DNA of 42,131 bases from a virus. The stretch spans positions 1 through 42,131 of IMG/VR virus record IMGVR_UViG_3300013104_000447, one strand, 5' to 3'. The notes under the pieces were generated by a model, which worked only from the letters and a program-made list of their open reading frames with translations, was not told the origin of the DNA and ran no database searches. Positions 29,789-38,656 of this stretch are shown here, in pieces (the first letter of the stretch is position 1; the number at the start of each line of letters is the position of its first letter). The translations under genes were made by a program, and so were the position numbers.

Positions 29789-31681
29789 ATGGCAGTTCCT
29801 GATAAAGACGCCTTAATTGGGCCGACCGTCACAGAGGCACAATTTAAAACCAATCTTGGTGCAATCGTTGATTTCATCAAGCCTATTGAAACTCAAAGCC
29901 CCACCTATGCTACTACTGCTTTGTTGACGGCTACAAGACCTACAGATAATCAAGCATATGCAAAGGCTTTAGATACTGGCAAAGTGTGGCTCTGGAGTAA
30001 GCCGGCTGGGGCGGCTGATGGAAACTATTGGTCAGCAACAAACTTAAGTGACTTTGATCAATCAAAAATTTACTCTAAATCTTTGCTACCAATTACCGCA
30101 ATTGGGAACATGTACATTAAAGATTTAGACAAAAATGGCTTCTTTGTTAATTTGTCAAACGGGGAGATTAGAGCGGCTTCAAATACTGCTTTAACCATTA
30201 TTGAGGTTAAATCTGGACAAACGTATGCAATCAGAGCAAGTTCATTTTCTCCAAACTGGTTCTGTGCAGCTGTAAAGGCGGATAGTGCATTAAGTGGTAT
30301 CGCATCAAAACTGACACTTACAGATACGAGTCAGGTAAATGTTAAGTTAATATCAATTCCTACTGGCCAAGCCATTCAGTATTTATTTTTAAATACTTAT
30401 CTTCAGACTGGATCTTTTGATATTAGAACCTCACTCGTGATAAATGAGGGCGATGAAATAACATCTACTGATCCTTTAAAAACAATCATTAAGGAAGCAA
30501 ATAACGCAGTAATTTATGATGAAGATGCACAAGAAAAGATAGCAGACCTACAAGGTTCAACTATTAAAAATCCGGACTTAGAGACATCTTCAAAAAATAT
30601 TTATGAAGAATCTGTAGTCTATGAAAACTTTTATGTTAATCCATCAACTAATAAAATTGGCACTGTAGCGGGCACTCAATACGTACCAACTGCTTTGGCT
30701 GTTATGCATGTTGTGCCAGGTAAAACATACTACATTTATAGCCCGAGCTATCATCAATATTCATTTTCAGCGACATTAAGTGATTCAGATACAGTATTTG
30801 CCACTAAACAAAATACTGCAATCACACTTGTAGATACTGAATATGCAAATGTTAAGTCATTTACATTTACTGATGTAAATCTTAAGTATTTATTTATTAA
30901 TACCGAGGTGAGCTCTCAAGGTTTTAATATCCGTAACTCGTTGCGTGTGCTTGCTGATGTATATAGTGATGGTTACTATCTTTACAATGTTAAGGGTGCA
31001 GTACCTTACGATGCCAAGGCGCATGACCGTTTAGATAAAATTGATAGTCGTCTAGCTAATAAAGTATGGGTGGGAGTTGGCGACTCAATCACTGAGCATA
31101 ACTTCCGAACAAACAAGAATTACCATGACTATATTCGTGATCGAGTTACTAATCTAAGTTTTTCGAATTATGGTAAATCTGGTTCAGGTTATTTTGATCG
31201 TTTCAACGTTGCTGACACAATTACTGAAATTGAACCAGATTTAATCACAGTATTTTGGGGTACAAATGATTGGGAATATGCAAATAAGCCGCTTGGGAAT
31301 TTTCTAGATAACACCACTAATACTATGTCAGGTTGCATTAATATTGCTCTTAGTGGATTAATCAATAAATTTACGACATCAACAATTGCAGTCTTTTCAC
31401 CGTTACCACGTTTGAACAACTGGGGCGAAAGTGGAACTAATAATGGTAACAACTATGATTTACTTGACTTAGTTTTACTTATCAAAAGATATGCTGAGCA
31501 TTATTCGCTACCATTTCTTGATTTATATCACGAGTCTAACTTGCCTGTGTGGACAACTGAAGGTAATCGAATTTACTTTACGGCACCAAATCGACCCGAT
31601 CCAGATGGCTTACATCCAAATGACGAGGGCCACTTAAAGATTTCTTGGCGTGCTCAGAAGTTCCTTGAGTTCTATTTATAG
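29789..31681 (+). CDS. Tail fibre/spike with SGNH hydrolase domain and duplicated module (630 aa)
   Basis: Virion surface protein, likely contacting capsule or LOS. The first ~100 residues attach to the virion. Two similar beta modules follow (about 107-219 and 270-389), sharing a VKSGQTY / VPGKTYY strand, an LFLNT / LFINT strand and SFDIRTSLVI / GFNIRNSLRV at their ends. The C-terminus (about 425-630) is an SGNH/GDSL esterase: Ser433 in GVGDSITE, Gly in NYGKSGSG, Asn493 in WGTNDW and D606-x2-H609 in PDGLHP. It probably removes acetyl groups from surface polysaccharide. It lies between the tail hub and NlpC genes rather than at the end of the tail operon. Confidence 0.83.
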   Translation: MAVPDKDALIGPTVTEAQFKTNLGAIVDFIKPIETQSPTYATTALLTATRPTDNQAYAKALDTGKVWLWSKPAGAADGNYWSATNLSDFDQSKIYSKSLLPITAIGNMYIKDLDKNGFFVNLSNGEIRAASNTALTIIEVKSGQTYAIRASSFSPNWFCAAVKADSALSGIASKLTLTDTSQVNVKLISIPTGQAIQYLFLNTYLQTGSFDIRTSLVINEGDEITSTDPLKTIIKEANNAVIYDEDAQEKIADLQGSTIKNPDLETSSKNIYEESVVYENFYVNPSTNKIGTVAGTQYVPTALAVMHVVPGKTYYIYSPSYHQYSFSATLSDSDTVFATKQNTAITLVDTEYANVKSFTFTDVNLKYLFINTEVSSQGFNIRNSLRVLADVYSDGYYLYNVKGAVPYDAKAHDRLDKIDSRLANKVWVGVGDSITEHNFRTNKNYHDYIRDRVTNLSFSNYGKSGSGYFDRFNVADTITEIEPDLITVFWGTNDWEYANKPLGNFLDNTTNTMSGCINIALSGLINKFTTSTIAVFSPLPRLNNWGESGTNNGNNYDLLDLVLLIKRYAEHYSLPFLDLYHESNLPVWTTEGNRIYFTAPNRPDPDGLHPNDEGHLKISWRAQKFLEFYL

Positions 31682-31696
31682 AGTGAGGGACAAGTT

Positions 31697-32137
31697 GTGA
31701 TATCCAATAAAAATAACCTTGCTCAAGAGGCTGTTCAAGAAGCTCTTACATGGCTCGGCACACCTTATCACCATCAAGGTCGAGTAAAAGGTGTGGGGGT
31801 GGACTGTGGTACTTTGATCTGTGAAGTCTATGAAAAAGTTGGACTCATGGACCATTTAGACCCGCGGCCATATCCACCTGACTGGCACTTACACCAGATG
31901 GGGCAACGTTATTTAGAACTCATTTTAGGTGTATGTGATCCGATCAAAGGTCCGCCACAACCGGGTGACATCGTTTTATATCAATTTGGCAAGTGTATCA
32001 GTCATGGTGCAATTGTTATCGAATGGCCACAGGTCATCCACAGTTACCTCCATCAGGGAGTGATTATCCAAGATGGTACCAAAGGAAGTTTAGCCCGGCG
32101 AATTGCCGGGTTTTTTCGTATGAAGAGGCTGAAATAA
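31697..32137 (+). CDS. NlpC/P60 tail-tip peptidase (lambda gpK-like)
   Basis: 146 residues, GTG start with GAGGG upstream. The catalytic Cys37 is in GVDCGTLIC and His103 in CISHGAIV, with His115 nearby (IHSYLHQG). The GTPYHHQG opening is typical of phage tail NlpC/P60 enzymes that cut peptidoglycan peptides during DNA entry and help assemble the tip. The stop codon shares a base with the next gene's ATG. A strong terminator hairpin is embedded in its last codons. Confidence 0.88.
   Translation: MISNKNNLAQEAVQEALTWLGTPYHHQGRVKGVGVDCGTLICEVYEKVGLMDHLDPRPYPPDWHLHQMGQRYLELILGVCDPIKGPPQPGDIVLYQFGKCISHGAIVIEWPQVIHSYLHQGVIIQDGTKGSLARRIAGFFRMKRLK
32094..32116 (+). terminator. Intragenic terminator at end of NlpC gene
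   Basis: Stem CCCGGC / GCCGGG (32094-32099, 32105-32110), GAATT loop, six T, wholly inside the coding sequence. Unless antiterminated it would cut off the host-specificity gene. Confidence 0.75.
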
Positions 32138-34626
32138 TGGGTGGATTATTAGGCGGTACCACGATTAGCACTACGGATACGCGCATTAACTCCATGCGGA
32201 TTCAACAATCAGCTTATGGGCTTTGTCAGCCTTTGGTGTATGGCAAAACCCGTGTAGCGGCAAACATGTTTTGGTACGGTGACTTTCTAGCAACGCCTCA
32301 CACTACGGTTGAGAAATCTGGCGGCAAGGGTGGAAGCACTAAAACCAGCAACACTACATTTAGTTATAGTGCTTCGCTCATGCTTGGTTTGTGCGAGAAC
32401 CAGATTAAAAAGATTGGCTTGATATGGGTTGATAAGGATCAGTACATCACAAAGCAGGAAGGGTCTATTACGCTAGATCCTATTGACCAGTTAAAGTTTG
32501 AATTGTTCGATGGAAACAATAACCCGCCATGGGGTTGGTTGGTTTCAAAACATCCTGATCAAGCTATTAACTACCCATATTTAGGATATGTTGCATGTGC
32601 GAATTATGAGATGGGGAACAGTGCCAGTCTTTCAAATCATAACTTTGAAGTGATTAGCACAATCACTTTATCAGAGACCATTGACGATGCTAATCCGGCA
32701 GATGTTATTGAAGACTTTATTACACATCCACGTCATGGAGCCGCGCCTAATTTAAACATGGCGGATCTTGAAGAGTTCCGTACTTATTGCCGAGCAGCCA
32801 ATCTTCTTATTAGTCCAGCATTCACAGAACAACGCCCAGCTTATGAAACGATTAATGAAATTGTCGAAGCTGTAAATTGTGCTGTGGTACCAAGTCCAGA
32901 CGGTTTAAAAATCCGTTCTTTTGGTGACTCAGCAATTACTGGTAACGGCGTTACTTTTACACCGGATCTCACACCGGTTTATCACTTAACTGATGATGAT
33001 TTCATAAGTGATGATGAGCCGGTACGAGTACGCCGTAGCCGTGATACTGATGCTTATAATCATGTGCAGATTGAATACATCAATCGCTACAACCAGTACA
33101 ACACAGAAACGACTGAGGCCAAGGATCAAGCAAATATTGAGATGTTTGGCCTACGTACCGAGGATCCAGTAGAAAGCCATTATTTCTGTGAGCCCAAAAT
33201 AGCCAGACATGCTGCACAGCTTCGCTTACAACGATTGCTTTATGTGCGTAATGAATATGAGTTTACTTTGGGCTGGAAGTACTGCCGGCTTGAGCCAATG
33301 GATATTGTCACTATTACCGATGAAGCTTTAGGTTTGGATCAATTCCCTGTACGTATTACACGTATTGAGGAAGATGGGTTCGGTGAATTAACCATCACGG
33401 CTGAAGAACTTGCCGTAGGTTCAAGATCTGCCATTGAATACGATTCACAAGCATCGAATGGCTATCAAGGTGGAAATGAAGAACCTGGTAATGTGAATGC
33501 ACCAGCTATCTTTGAACCTCCGTTAAATCTTACAGATGGCAAGAATCAAGTATGGGTGGCTGTGTCTGGTGGCATCAATTGGGGCGGTTGTAACGTTTGG
33601 GCTAGCCTTGATAATACGACCTATGAAATGATCGGGACTATTTACGGATCCGCACGTTATGGCCAATTGGTTACGGCGATTGATGCAGATGATACTGCTT
33701 TACAAATTGAGCTAAATACCGCAAGTCGTATCTTCAGCGGTACATTAGAAGATGCTCAAGCCGATCAAACGCTTTGTAAAGTCGGCGATGAGTTTTTTAA
33801 TTATCAAGTGGCCACTTTAAACGGATCTGGTCTTTATACCTTAAGTGATGTTCTGCGAGGGCGCTTTGATGATGCGCAGATTCATAACGCTGGGGAGCCT
33901 TTTGTGCGTCTTGATCGGGCTATTTTTGAGTATGAATTTAGTGAAAATCTTATAGGTAAACAGATCTTCTTGAAGTTCACTAGCTTTAATGGATTGGAGC
34001 GAAAAGAACAGACATTGGATGAGGTAACAGCTTATAGCTATACATTGTCCGGTGGACGCCCTGCGGGTGTTAAAGGCTTGTCACTTCAATCGCCGTTTGT
34101 GGGTACCACGTTCAAAGTTCAGTGGCAAAGCTCAACCGGTGCAGATGGTTATCGGGTTCAAGTTTGGTCGAATGGTGCAATGATTCGGCAAGTTGATACA
34201 ACCAATACGGATTACAGCTATTCGATTGAAGAAGCTAAAACTGATGGAATAGGACGAGCTTATACAATTCGTGTAGCAAGTAAAAACGGCGACCAGATCA
34301 GCACGTATGCTGAACTAAGTATTAGTAATCCGGTACCGCCAGTACTTCTAAATGTTTATACAGCAGCTACGGTTAATTCTATTACAGTGAATTGGGTACC
34401 AAGCGAAGTGCCAGACCTGAAAGACTATGCTGTTTGGCTCAGCAGCACTTCTAATTTTGATCCTACACAAACGCCGCCTACGTGGACCGGCACAGATTTA
34501 ACAACTACTTTTGGAGGGTTACAACCAACAACCCCATATTACATTCGTGTCGCTGTACGTGATGTATGGGAAAACACAGTCTGGAACTATACAAATCAGA
34601 TTACTCAAAGTACTTCTGAAGCTTAA
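32137..34626 (+). CDS. Tail tip / host-specificity protein J-like (829 aa)
   Basis: ATG at 32137 overlaps the NlpC stop by one base (TAATG). Reading starts further upstream are out of frame with the real upstream gene and are unlikely. The N-terminal ~450 residues match phage tail-tip proteins of the GTA/J group (MGGLLGGTTISTTDTRINSM, then YGKTRVAANMFWYGDF). The C-terminus has two fibronectin type III-like domains (about 640-730 and 735-825, e.g. SITVNWVPSEVPDLKDYAVW). It forms the central tail tip and probably contributes to receptor recognition. Confidence 0.85.
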   Translation: MGGLLGGTTISTTDTRINSMRIQQSAYGLCQPLVYGKTRVAANMFWYGDFLATPHTTVEKSGGKGGSTKTSNTTFSYSASLMLGLCENQIKKIGLIWVDKDQYITKQEGSITLDPIDQLKFELFDGNNNPPWGWLVSKHPDQAINYPYLGYVACANYEMGNSASLSNHNFEVISTITLSETIDDANPADVIEDFITHPRHGAAPNLNMADLEEFRTYCRAANLLISPAFTEQRPAYETINEIVEAVNCAVVPSPDGLKIRSFGDSAITGNGVTFTPDLTPVYHLTDDDFISDDEPVRVRRSRDTDAYNHVQIEYINRYNQYNTETTEAKDQANIEMFGLRTEDPVESHYFCEPKIARHAAQLRLQRLLYVRNEYEFTLGWKYCRLEPMDIVTITDEALGLDQFPVRITRIEEDGFGELTITAEELAVGSRSAIEYDSQASNGYQGGNEEPGNVNAPAIFEPPLNLTDGKNQVWVAVSGGINWGGCNVWASLDNTTYEMIGTIYGSARYGQLVTAIDADDTALQIELNTASRIFSGTLEDAQADQTLCKVGDEFFNYQVATLNGSGLYTLSDVLRGRFDDAQIHNAGEPFVRLDRAIFEYEFSENLIGKQIFLKFTSFNGLERKEQTLDEVTAYSYTLSGGRPAGVKGLSLQSPFVGTTFKVQWQSSTGADGYRVQVWSNGAMIRQVDTTNTDYSYSIEEAKTDGIGRAYTIRVASKNGDQISTYAELSISNPVPPVLLNVYTAATVNSITVNWVPSEVPDLKDYAVWLSSTSNFDPTQTPPTWTGTDLTTTFGGLQPTTPYYIRVAVRDVWENTVWNYTNQITQSTSEA

Positions 34627-34641
34627 ACTTAATCAATTCAT

Positions 34642-34666
34642 AGCACCCAAACGGGAGCTTTTTTTT
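34642..34666 (+). terminator. Terminator before lysis genes
   Basis: Stem AGC-A-CCC / GGG-A-GCT with one A-A mismatch (34642-34648, 34653-34659) and a run of seven or eight T. Confidence 0.75.
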
Positions 34667-34688
34667 GCCTACTTCTGGAGTAAAAGGC

Positions 34689-35078
34689 ATGGAACCAGTT
34701 TCTACAAGCGGTTTAACAGCATTATTAAAATTTTATGGGGCAGCAATTATGGTGACTTTAGCAGTCGCTTTAGTTGCAGCAGTGGTATTAATGACGCGTA
34801 TGCCACGCTCACCGCAAGAGTGGGCCGTAGGCTTAATCTGTACGGTTGTATCAAGTCTTGCAGGTGGTTCATTCATTATTGTGAAGTGGGGGCTTCATGA
34901 GTGGATTACTGATATTTGGGGGATGATGGCACTTGGTGGATTCTTTTTTGTCTGCGGTATTCCCGGTTGGGCTTTGGTCCGGTGGACATTTAACTTTATC
35001 AACAAACAGGAAGGAAAGACGATTATCGAAGTAATCAAAGAAGTTAAGAAAGCCAGAAATGATATTGAAAACAGTTAA
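34689..35078 (+). CDS. Holin (three transmembrane segments)
   Basis: 129 residues. Three hydrophobic helices (about 12-35 LLKFYGAAIMVTLAVALVAA, 45-66 and 75-98 GMMALGGFFFVCGIPGWALV) and a charged C-terminal tail (IKEVKKARNDIENS) fit a class I holin that opens the inner membrane at lysis. ATG 34689 was chosen for the GGAG eight bases upstream. It precedes the endolysin gene with a terminator hairpin between. No sequence family is certain, so the call is by topology and position. Confidence 0.72.
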   Translation: MEPVSTSGLTALLKFYGAAIMVTLAVALVAAVVLMTRMPRSPQEWAVGLICTVVSSLAGGSFIIVKWGLHEWITDIWGMMALGGFFFVCGIPGWALVRWTFNFINKQEGKTIIEVIKEVKKARNDIENS

Positions 35079-35080
35079 TG

Positions 35081-35100
35081 CCGCCTACGGGCGGTTTTTT
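35081..35100 (+). terminator. Terminator between holin and endolysin
   Basis: Stem CCGCC / GGCGG (35081-35085, 35090-35094), TACG loop, six T. Confidence 0.8.
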
Positions 35101-35119
35101 ACATTCAAAGGAAACCGAA

Positions 35120-35698
35120 ATGAATTTTAGTAATCTACAAAAAACACTGGGTGTTGCAGTCGATGGAAAGATAGGACGGGGCACATTGACAGCCTTATTT
35201 AAGAAGCTTGGAGCAAATCAAAGCCGAGCTGAAGAACTTGCTTTAGCTGCAAATGTGCATTTAAAAGAATATGCAATTTTGTATAACGAATTACGCTTTG
35301 CACATTTCATCGCTCAGCTTACACATGAGTCAGGCAACTTTCGATATATGGAAGAAATCGCATCTGGTGCAGCGTACGAGGGCCGTAAAGATCTAGGTAA
35401 TGTTATGGCTGGTGATGGAGTTCGCTTTAAGGGGCGCGGACCGATCCAATTGACCGGTCGTGCTAATTATCAAAAGTATGGCCGAGCATTAGGTATTGAT
35501 TTTGAAGCTCATCCCGAACTTGTAGCAATACCAAGTATTGGTTTTCTGGTTGCCTGTAAATTTTGGGTAAACAATGGGCTGAATGAGCTTGCTGATCGTG
35601 ATGATGTGCTAACTATTATACGCCGTATTAATGGCGGTACAAATGGCTTGGATGATCGTAAAGCTAATCTAACTAAAATTAAAAGCTGGATGTCATGA
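35120..35698 (+). CDS. Endolysin, glycoside hydrolase family 19
   Basis: 192 residues. The GH19 lysozyme/chitinase-like core shows AQLTHESGNFRYMEE with catalytic Glu70 and a probable second acid near 78-79, then FKGRGPIQLTGRANYQKYG, the family's substrate-groove signature, and FWVNNGLNELAD. Hydrolyses peptidoglycan glycan strands after the holin opens the membrane. ATG 35120 is set by AAGGA seven bases upstream. There is no signal peptide, so export depends on the holin. The stop overlaps a tiny lipoprotein gene (ATGA). Confidence 0.92.
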   Translation: MNFSNLQKTLGVAVDGKIGRGTLTALFKKLGANQSRAEELALAANVHLKEYAILYNELRFAHFIAQLTHESGNFRYMEEIASGAAYEGRKDLGNVMAGDGVRFKGRGPIQLTGRANYQKYGRALGIDFEAHPELVAIPSIGFLVACKFWVNNGLNELADRDDVLTIIRRINGGTNGLDDRKANLTKIKSWMS

Positions 35699-35793
35699 AA
35701 GCTTTAATATTGCTATGCATTCTGCTTTCAGGATGTACAGCTCATACGATCAATAGCAATGTTAATGTAGTCATTTGTGTAAAAGCCCTTTGA
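35695..35793 (+). CDS. Tiny lipoprotein, possible outer spanin (32 aa)
   Basis: Reads MKALILLCILLSGCTAHTIN then a short tail. The lipobox LLSG-C follows a hydrophobic signal sequence of 13 residues, so a mature lipoprotein of about 19 residues is expected. Its ATG overlaps the endolysin stop by four bases, exactly the Rz/Rz1 place. No inner-membrane partner (Rz) is visible downstream, and it is shorter than normal Rz1. It may be a minimal o-spanin, an envelope disruptor, or a remnant. Confidence 0.6.
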   Translation: MKALILLCILLSGCTAHTINSNVNVVICVKAL

Positions 35794-35805
35794 GGAGGGT
35801 TTTTA
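35781..35805 (+). terminator. Terminator of the lysis/late operon
   Basis: AAAAGCCCT (35781-35789) pairs with AGGGTTTTT (35796-35804) with one G-T wobble, TTGAGG loop. It closes the rightward late region and overlaps the lipoprotein stop. Confidence 0.7.
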
Positions 35806-35940
35806 AATTTGTGCAAATATTTGCTCGATTTTAAGTAAGATAAAGGAATTTGAGCAAAATTATTCTCATATATTAAATTTTAGCATTTATTTTGATGAGT
35901 TGTTGCTCAATCCTCCTTGTACTGATTAAACAGTTTGATT

Positions 35941-36711
35941 TTAGATTTGGTTCTTAAGTTTTATAACTTCTTTACTCAATTTATGAATAGTATCATTAAT
36001 TTCTTTTGTATAATCATGTCTATCTACATTTTCTTTTCGCCCCATAATATAATTACAGCAACTATCAAATTTATCACAAATTTTACGCATTTCTGTCTCA
36101 GATTTTATTTCGTGTTTACCACCATATCTTAGGTTTATCAGTTCCTGACGGAAACTATGTAAGTCATCCATATTATTTTCTAAAGTGATTCTTATATTTT
36201 CATTAATTTTATCAAGCTCGCTAAAATCCAAGTCGCATTCATTATATAATTTGTCACTGAGAAACAATAAATCATTAAAAATCATGATATTTTTTTCATG
36301 TCTTTTTACTATATTTTGAAATAAGTCTAACTCATCAAAATTCTTAGTTCCGAAAATTTCCATCGCACAATATTGCTGAAATAAACTGAAATCTTCGTAA
36401 TCTCGGCTTGCATGCCAACTTCTTTGTAAATCACGAATTTTATCAAGAATCATTTCAATAAGTTCTTGAGATTTTTTATATGTTTCTTGATTACGCCATG
36501 AAAGAAAACCAATAATTGCTACAATTGGAGTAATTACATAAGCAGTTGTAGTAATAATAGTATTTATTCCATTCATACTAAAATTACATTCTAAAGACTT
36601 TCCTTGGCAAACAACCATATACTGAAAAAATCCACAAACTACAAGAACACAAATATATACAAGCAAATAATATCCAACATATTTTTCAATTTCTTTCATA
36701 TTGCTCTTCAT
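35941..36711 (-). CDS. Membrane protein with long coiled-coil C-terminus (256 aa)
   Basis: Two hydrophobic helices near the N-terminus (about 12-34 VGYYLLVYICVLVVCGFFQY and 51-69 TIITTTAYVITPIVAIIGFL), then ~185 residues of charged helix/coiled coil (ELIEMILDKIRDLQRSW onward) ending KLSKEVIKLKNQI. AT-rich, with no family recognised. The start at 36711 is uncertain; the in-frame ATG at 36699 follows AAGAG and is as good. It is the leftmost gene of the leftward right-arm set, 34 bp downstream of umuC, so it may be transcribed with it. A lysogenic-conversion or exclusion role is possible. Confidence 0.6.
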   Translation of the reverse strand: MKSNMKEIEKYVGYYLLVYICVLVVCGFFQYMVVCQGKSLECNFSMNGINTIITTTAYVITPIVAIIGFLSWRNQETYKKSQELIEMILDKIRDLQRSWHASRDYEDFSLFQQYCAMEIFGTKNFDELDLFQNIVKRHEKNIMIFNDLLFLSDKLYNECDLDFSELDKINENIRITLENNMDDLHSFRQELINLRYGGKHEIKSETEMRKICDKFDSCCNYIMGRKENVDRHDYTKEINDTIHKLSKEVIKLKNQI

Positions 36712-36745
36712 AAAAATAAACTCATTCTTCCTAATATATTGTATT

Positions 36746-38044
36746 TTAGTCTTTTATAGTTATTAGTTCATCAAAGCTAAACGGATTTCTACTAAGTTTA
36801 TCTCGTGACATTGACCAGTTGCGACCCGGCACATAACACGTACTTATACCGAGTTTTTTCTTTCCAAATTTTGCGTGCACGTTATCGAGTGTTTTCATCA
36901 ATTGTTCTTTCTTTTCTATTACTTCAAAATCTGTGAGCAGGTCATAGGTGTGGCCAGCCTTAGGTTCTAAGCCTGTTAATATGACACCACATTTTTTATA
37001 CTTGATACCCTCCTTAAATATATCTGACACCATCTTTACTGCTGCCTTTACAAAGTCTGTTGCACAATCAGTAGGTTCAGAAAATGCGCCCGTAATAGAC
37101 TTATTATAAAATGGCGCACTCTCATCAAATGGGCTTGATTGAACAAATACAAGTAGACAACCACATAGTGACTCTTCATCACGCAACCGCTTGCATGCTT
37201 CTTGTGCATGCATTGCTATAGCTTCTTTCAAATCATCTAGCTCAGTTACTTTGGCACCAAAAGAACATGACTTTATGATTTGTTTTTTTGATGGAGGAGT
37301 GTCTTCAATCTCTATGCATGCTATGCCTTGCAATTCATTAATTGTTCTGGCCATTACTATTGAAAATTGGCGTTGCATTTCGCGGGCTTCAGTACAAGCA
37401 AGGTCTAATACTGTTTTAACTCCCATAGAGTGCAACTTCTTTGCATGTTTACGACCAACTCCCCAAACCTCACTGACATCGATTTGAGCGAAATAATATT
37501 CTTTGTTGCACGGATCCATGGACACCAGATCGCACACACTGTTAAAGCCGGGATTCTTTTTAGCAATGTGATTAGCAATCTTAGATTCTGTTTTACTTCT
37601 GCCGATTCCGACACAGACAGGAAGGCCTAGCCATTTCCATATTTGTTGTCGCATTTGTTGGCCAACCTTCTCTAAATCAAAGTTCTTCTCATAAGCGGTA
37701 AAATCAACAAAACACTCATCTATTGAGTAAGGCTCAACTTCTTCATCAGTTACGTACGAACTCAGAATCGTATGAAATCGCCGAGACATTTCTGCATACA
37801 TTGCATAGTTGCTTGATAGCACTACTACGTTATGTTTTTGAACTATGTCTTTAATTTGGAATAACGGCACCCCCATTTTTATATTTAGGGCTTTGGATTC
37901 GTTGCTGCGCGCCACGGCGCACCCGTCATTATTTGATAATACGATGACGGGTTTGTTATTCAAACTTGGGTCAAAGACTCTCTCACAAGAGACGTACATA
38001 TTATTTACATCTATGAGAAAAAAGACTTTGTTCTCATGTTTCAT
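36746..38044 (-). CDS. umuC: DNA polymerase V catalytic subunit UmuC
   Basis: 432 residues, full length for a Y-family polymerase. Catalytic acids are Asp12 ([10 protein letters not shown]) and Asp109-Glu110 (YSIDECFVD). The DNA-binding thumb with [11 protein letters not shown] and a little-finger domain follow. It copies damaged DNA with low fidelity once UmuD is cleaved. The ATG overlaps the umuD stop by four bases. Prophage-borne umuDC adds to or replaces chromosomal copies in Acinetobacter and can raise mutation rate after DNA damage. Confidence 0.95.
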   Translation of the reverse strand: MKHENKVFFLIDVNNMYVSCERVFDPSLNNKPVIVLSNNDGCAVARSNESKALNIKMGVPLFQIKDIVQKHNVVVLSSNYAMYAEMSRRFHTILSSYVTDEEVEPYSIDECFVDFTAYEKNFDLEKVGQQMRQQIWKWLGLPVCVGIGRSKTESKIANHIAKKNPGFNSVCDLVSMDPCNKEYYFAQIDVSEVWGVGRKHAKKLHSMGVKTVLDLACTEAREMQRQFSIVMARTINELQGIACIEIEDTPPSKKQIIKSCSFGAKVTELDDLKEAIAMHAQEACKRLRDEESLCGCLLVFVQSSPFDESAPFYNKSITGAFSEPTDCATDFVKAAVKMVSDIFKEGIKYKKCGVILTGLEPKAGHTYDLLTDFEVIEKKEQLMKTLDNVHAKFGKKKLGISTCYVPGRNWSMSRDKLSRNPFSFDELITIKD

Positions 38045-38541
38045 GACTTATTTCTTATCATTTTAATGATGCAGGTAACAACGCCCCAAATAAGCAGCTC
38101 TTGGCCATCTACTAAATGAATATCTTTGTAATCTGGATTTTCGGCTTTGAGCCATTGGCCTTTTTCATCGATCATTAGGCGCTTAACTGTAAAATCATTA
38201 TCGATTAGTGCTACCACAATATCGCCGTGTTTAGCATCTAAGCTACGATCGACAATGAGCTCGTCATCAATGTCGATACCTGCATTTAACATTGAGAGTG
38301 AAGCAACTTTGACAATGAAAGTTGCAGTTTCATTTTTTATTAGGTGCTCATTCATATCGAGCGCTTTGTCTATGTAATCTTGTGCTGGGCTGGGAAAACC
38401 TGCTGAAATCTTCTCTAGAGCATAGGGGACAAGCATGTGAGTGGTTGGTATAACTTGCTTGATTGATAAGGCTTCAGATAAAACAATACTACTTTGTAGA
38501 TATGGTTTTATCTGGATGATGGATGGTGCAATTTCGCTCAT
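38041..38541 (-). CDS. umuD: UmuD, self-cleaving polymerase V subunit
   Basis: 166 residues, longer than E. coli UmuD (139) but without a DNA-binding N-terminus like UmuDAb (about 200). The self-cleavage pair is Ala47-Gly48 in [15 protein letters not shown]; the catalytic dyad is Ser83 (ASLSMLNAG) and Lys120 (FTVKRL). RecA filaments trigger cleavage to the active form that pairs with UmuC. ATG 38541 has GGGAG seven bases upstream; a TTG 12 codons earlier lacks one. An SOS-like box lies 16-36 bases upstream of the start. Confidence 0.93.
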   Translation of the reverse strand: MSEIAPSIIQIKPYLQSSIVLSEALSIKQVIPTTHMLVPYALEKISAGFPSPAQDYIDKALDMNEHLIKNETATFIVKVASLSMLNAGIDIDDELIVDRSLDAKHGDIVVALIDNDFTVKRLMIDEKGQWLKAENPDYKDIHLVDGQELLIWGVVTCIIKMIRNKS

Positions 38542-38556
38542 AGAATATCTCCCAAC

Positions 38557-38577
38557 TTGAATTTGTAACATATTCAA
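38557..38577 (-). promoter_or_regulatory. UmuDAb-type SOS box in the umuDC promoter
   Basis: TTGAA-N11-TTCAA with an internal TTGTAAC block, close to the palindrome known upstream of UmuDAb-controlled genes in Acinetobacter. It lies 16 bp upstream of the umuD start. Upstream on the minus strand, TTGAAA and TATCAT (18 bp apart, about 38612-38583) could be the promoter, so the box would overlap the start of transcription. Confidence 0.6.
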
Positions 38578-38656
38578 GATGATATGCTAGAGCTTAGTTA
38601 AATTTCAAATTTAAAAAGTTGTGGATAAATAATGACTAGTCGTAACTTGTCGCTGA

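Noticed and set aside
31993-32136. 48-codon upstream extension of the tail-tip gene
   Set aside because: It overlaps the NlpC coding sequence in another frame; ATG 32137 overlaps the NlpC stop as usual in this operon and begins the conserved region.
34511-34900. Rightward open frame bridging the tail-tip and holin genes
   Set aside because: It is out of frame with both genes, crosses a terminator, and has no ribosome site or recognisable motif.
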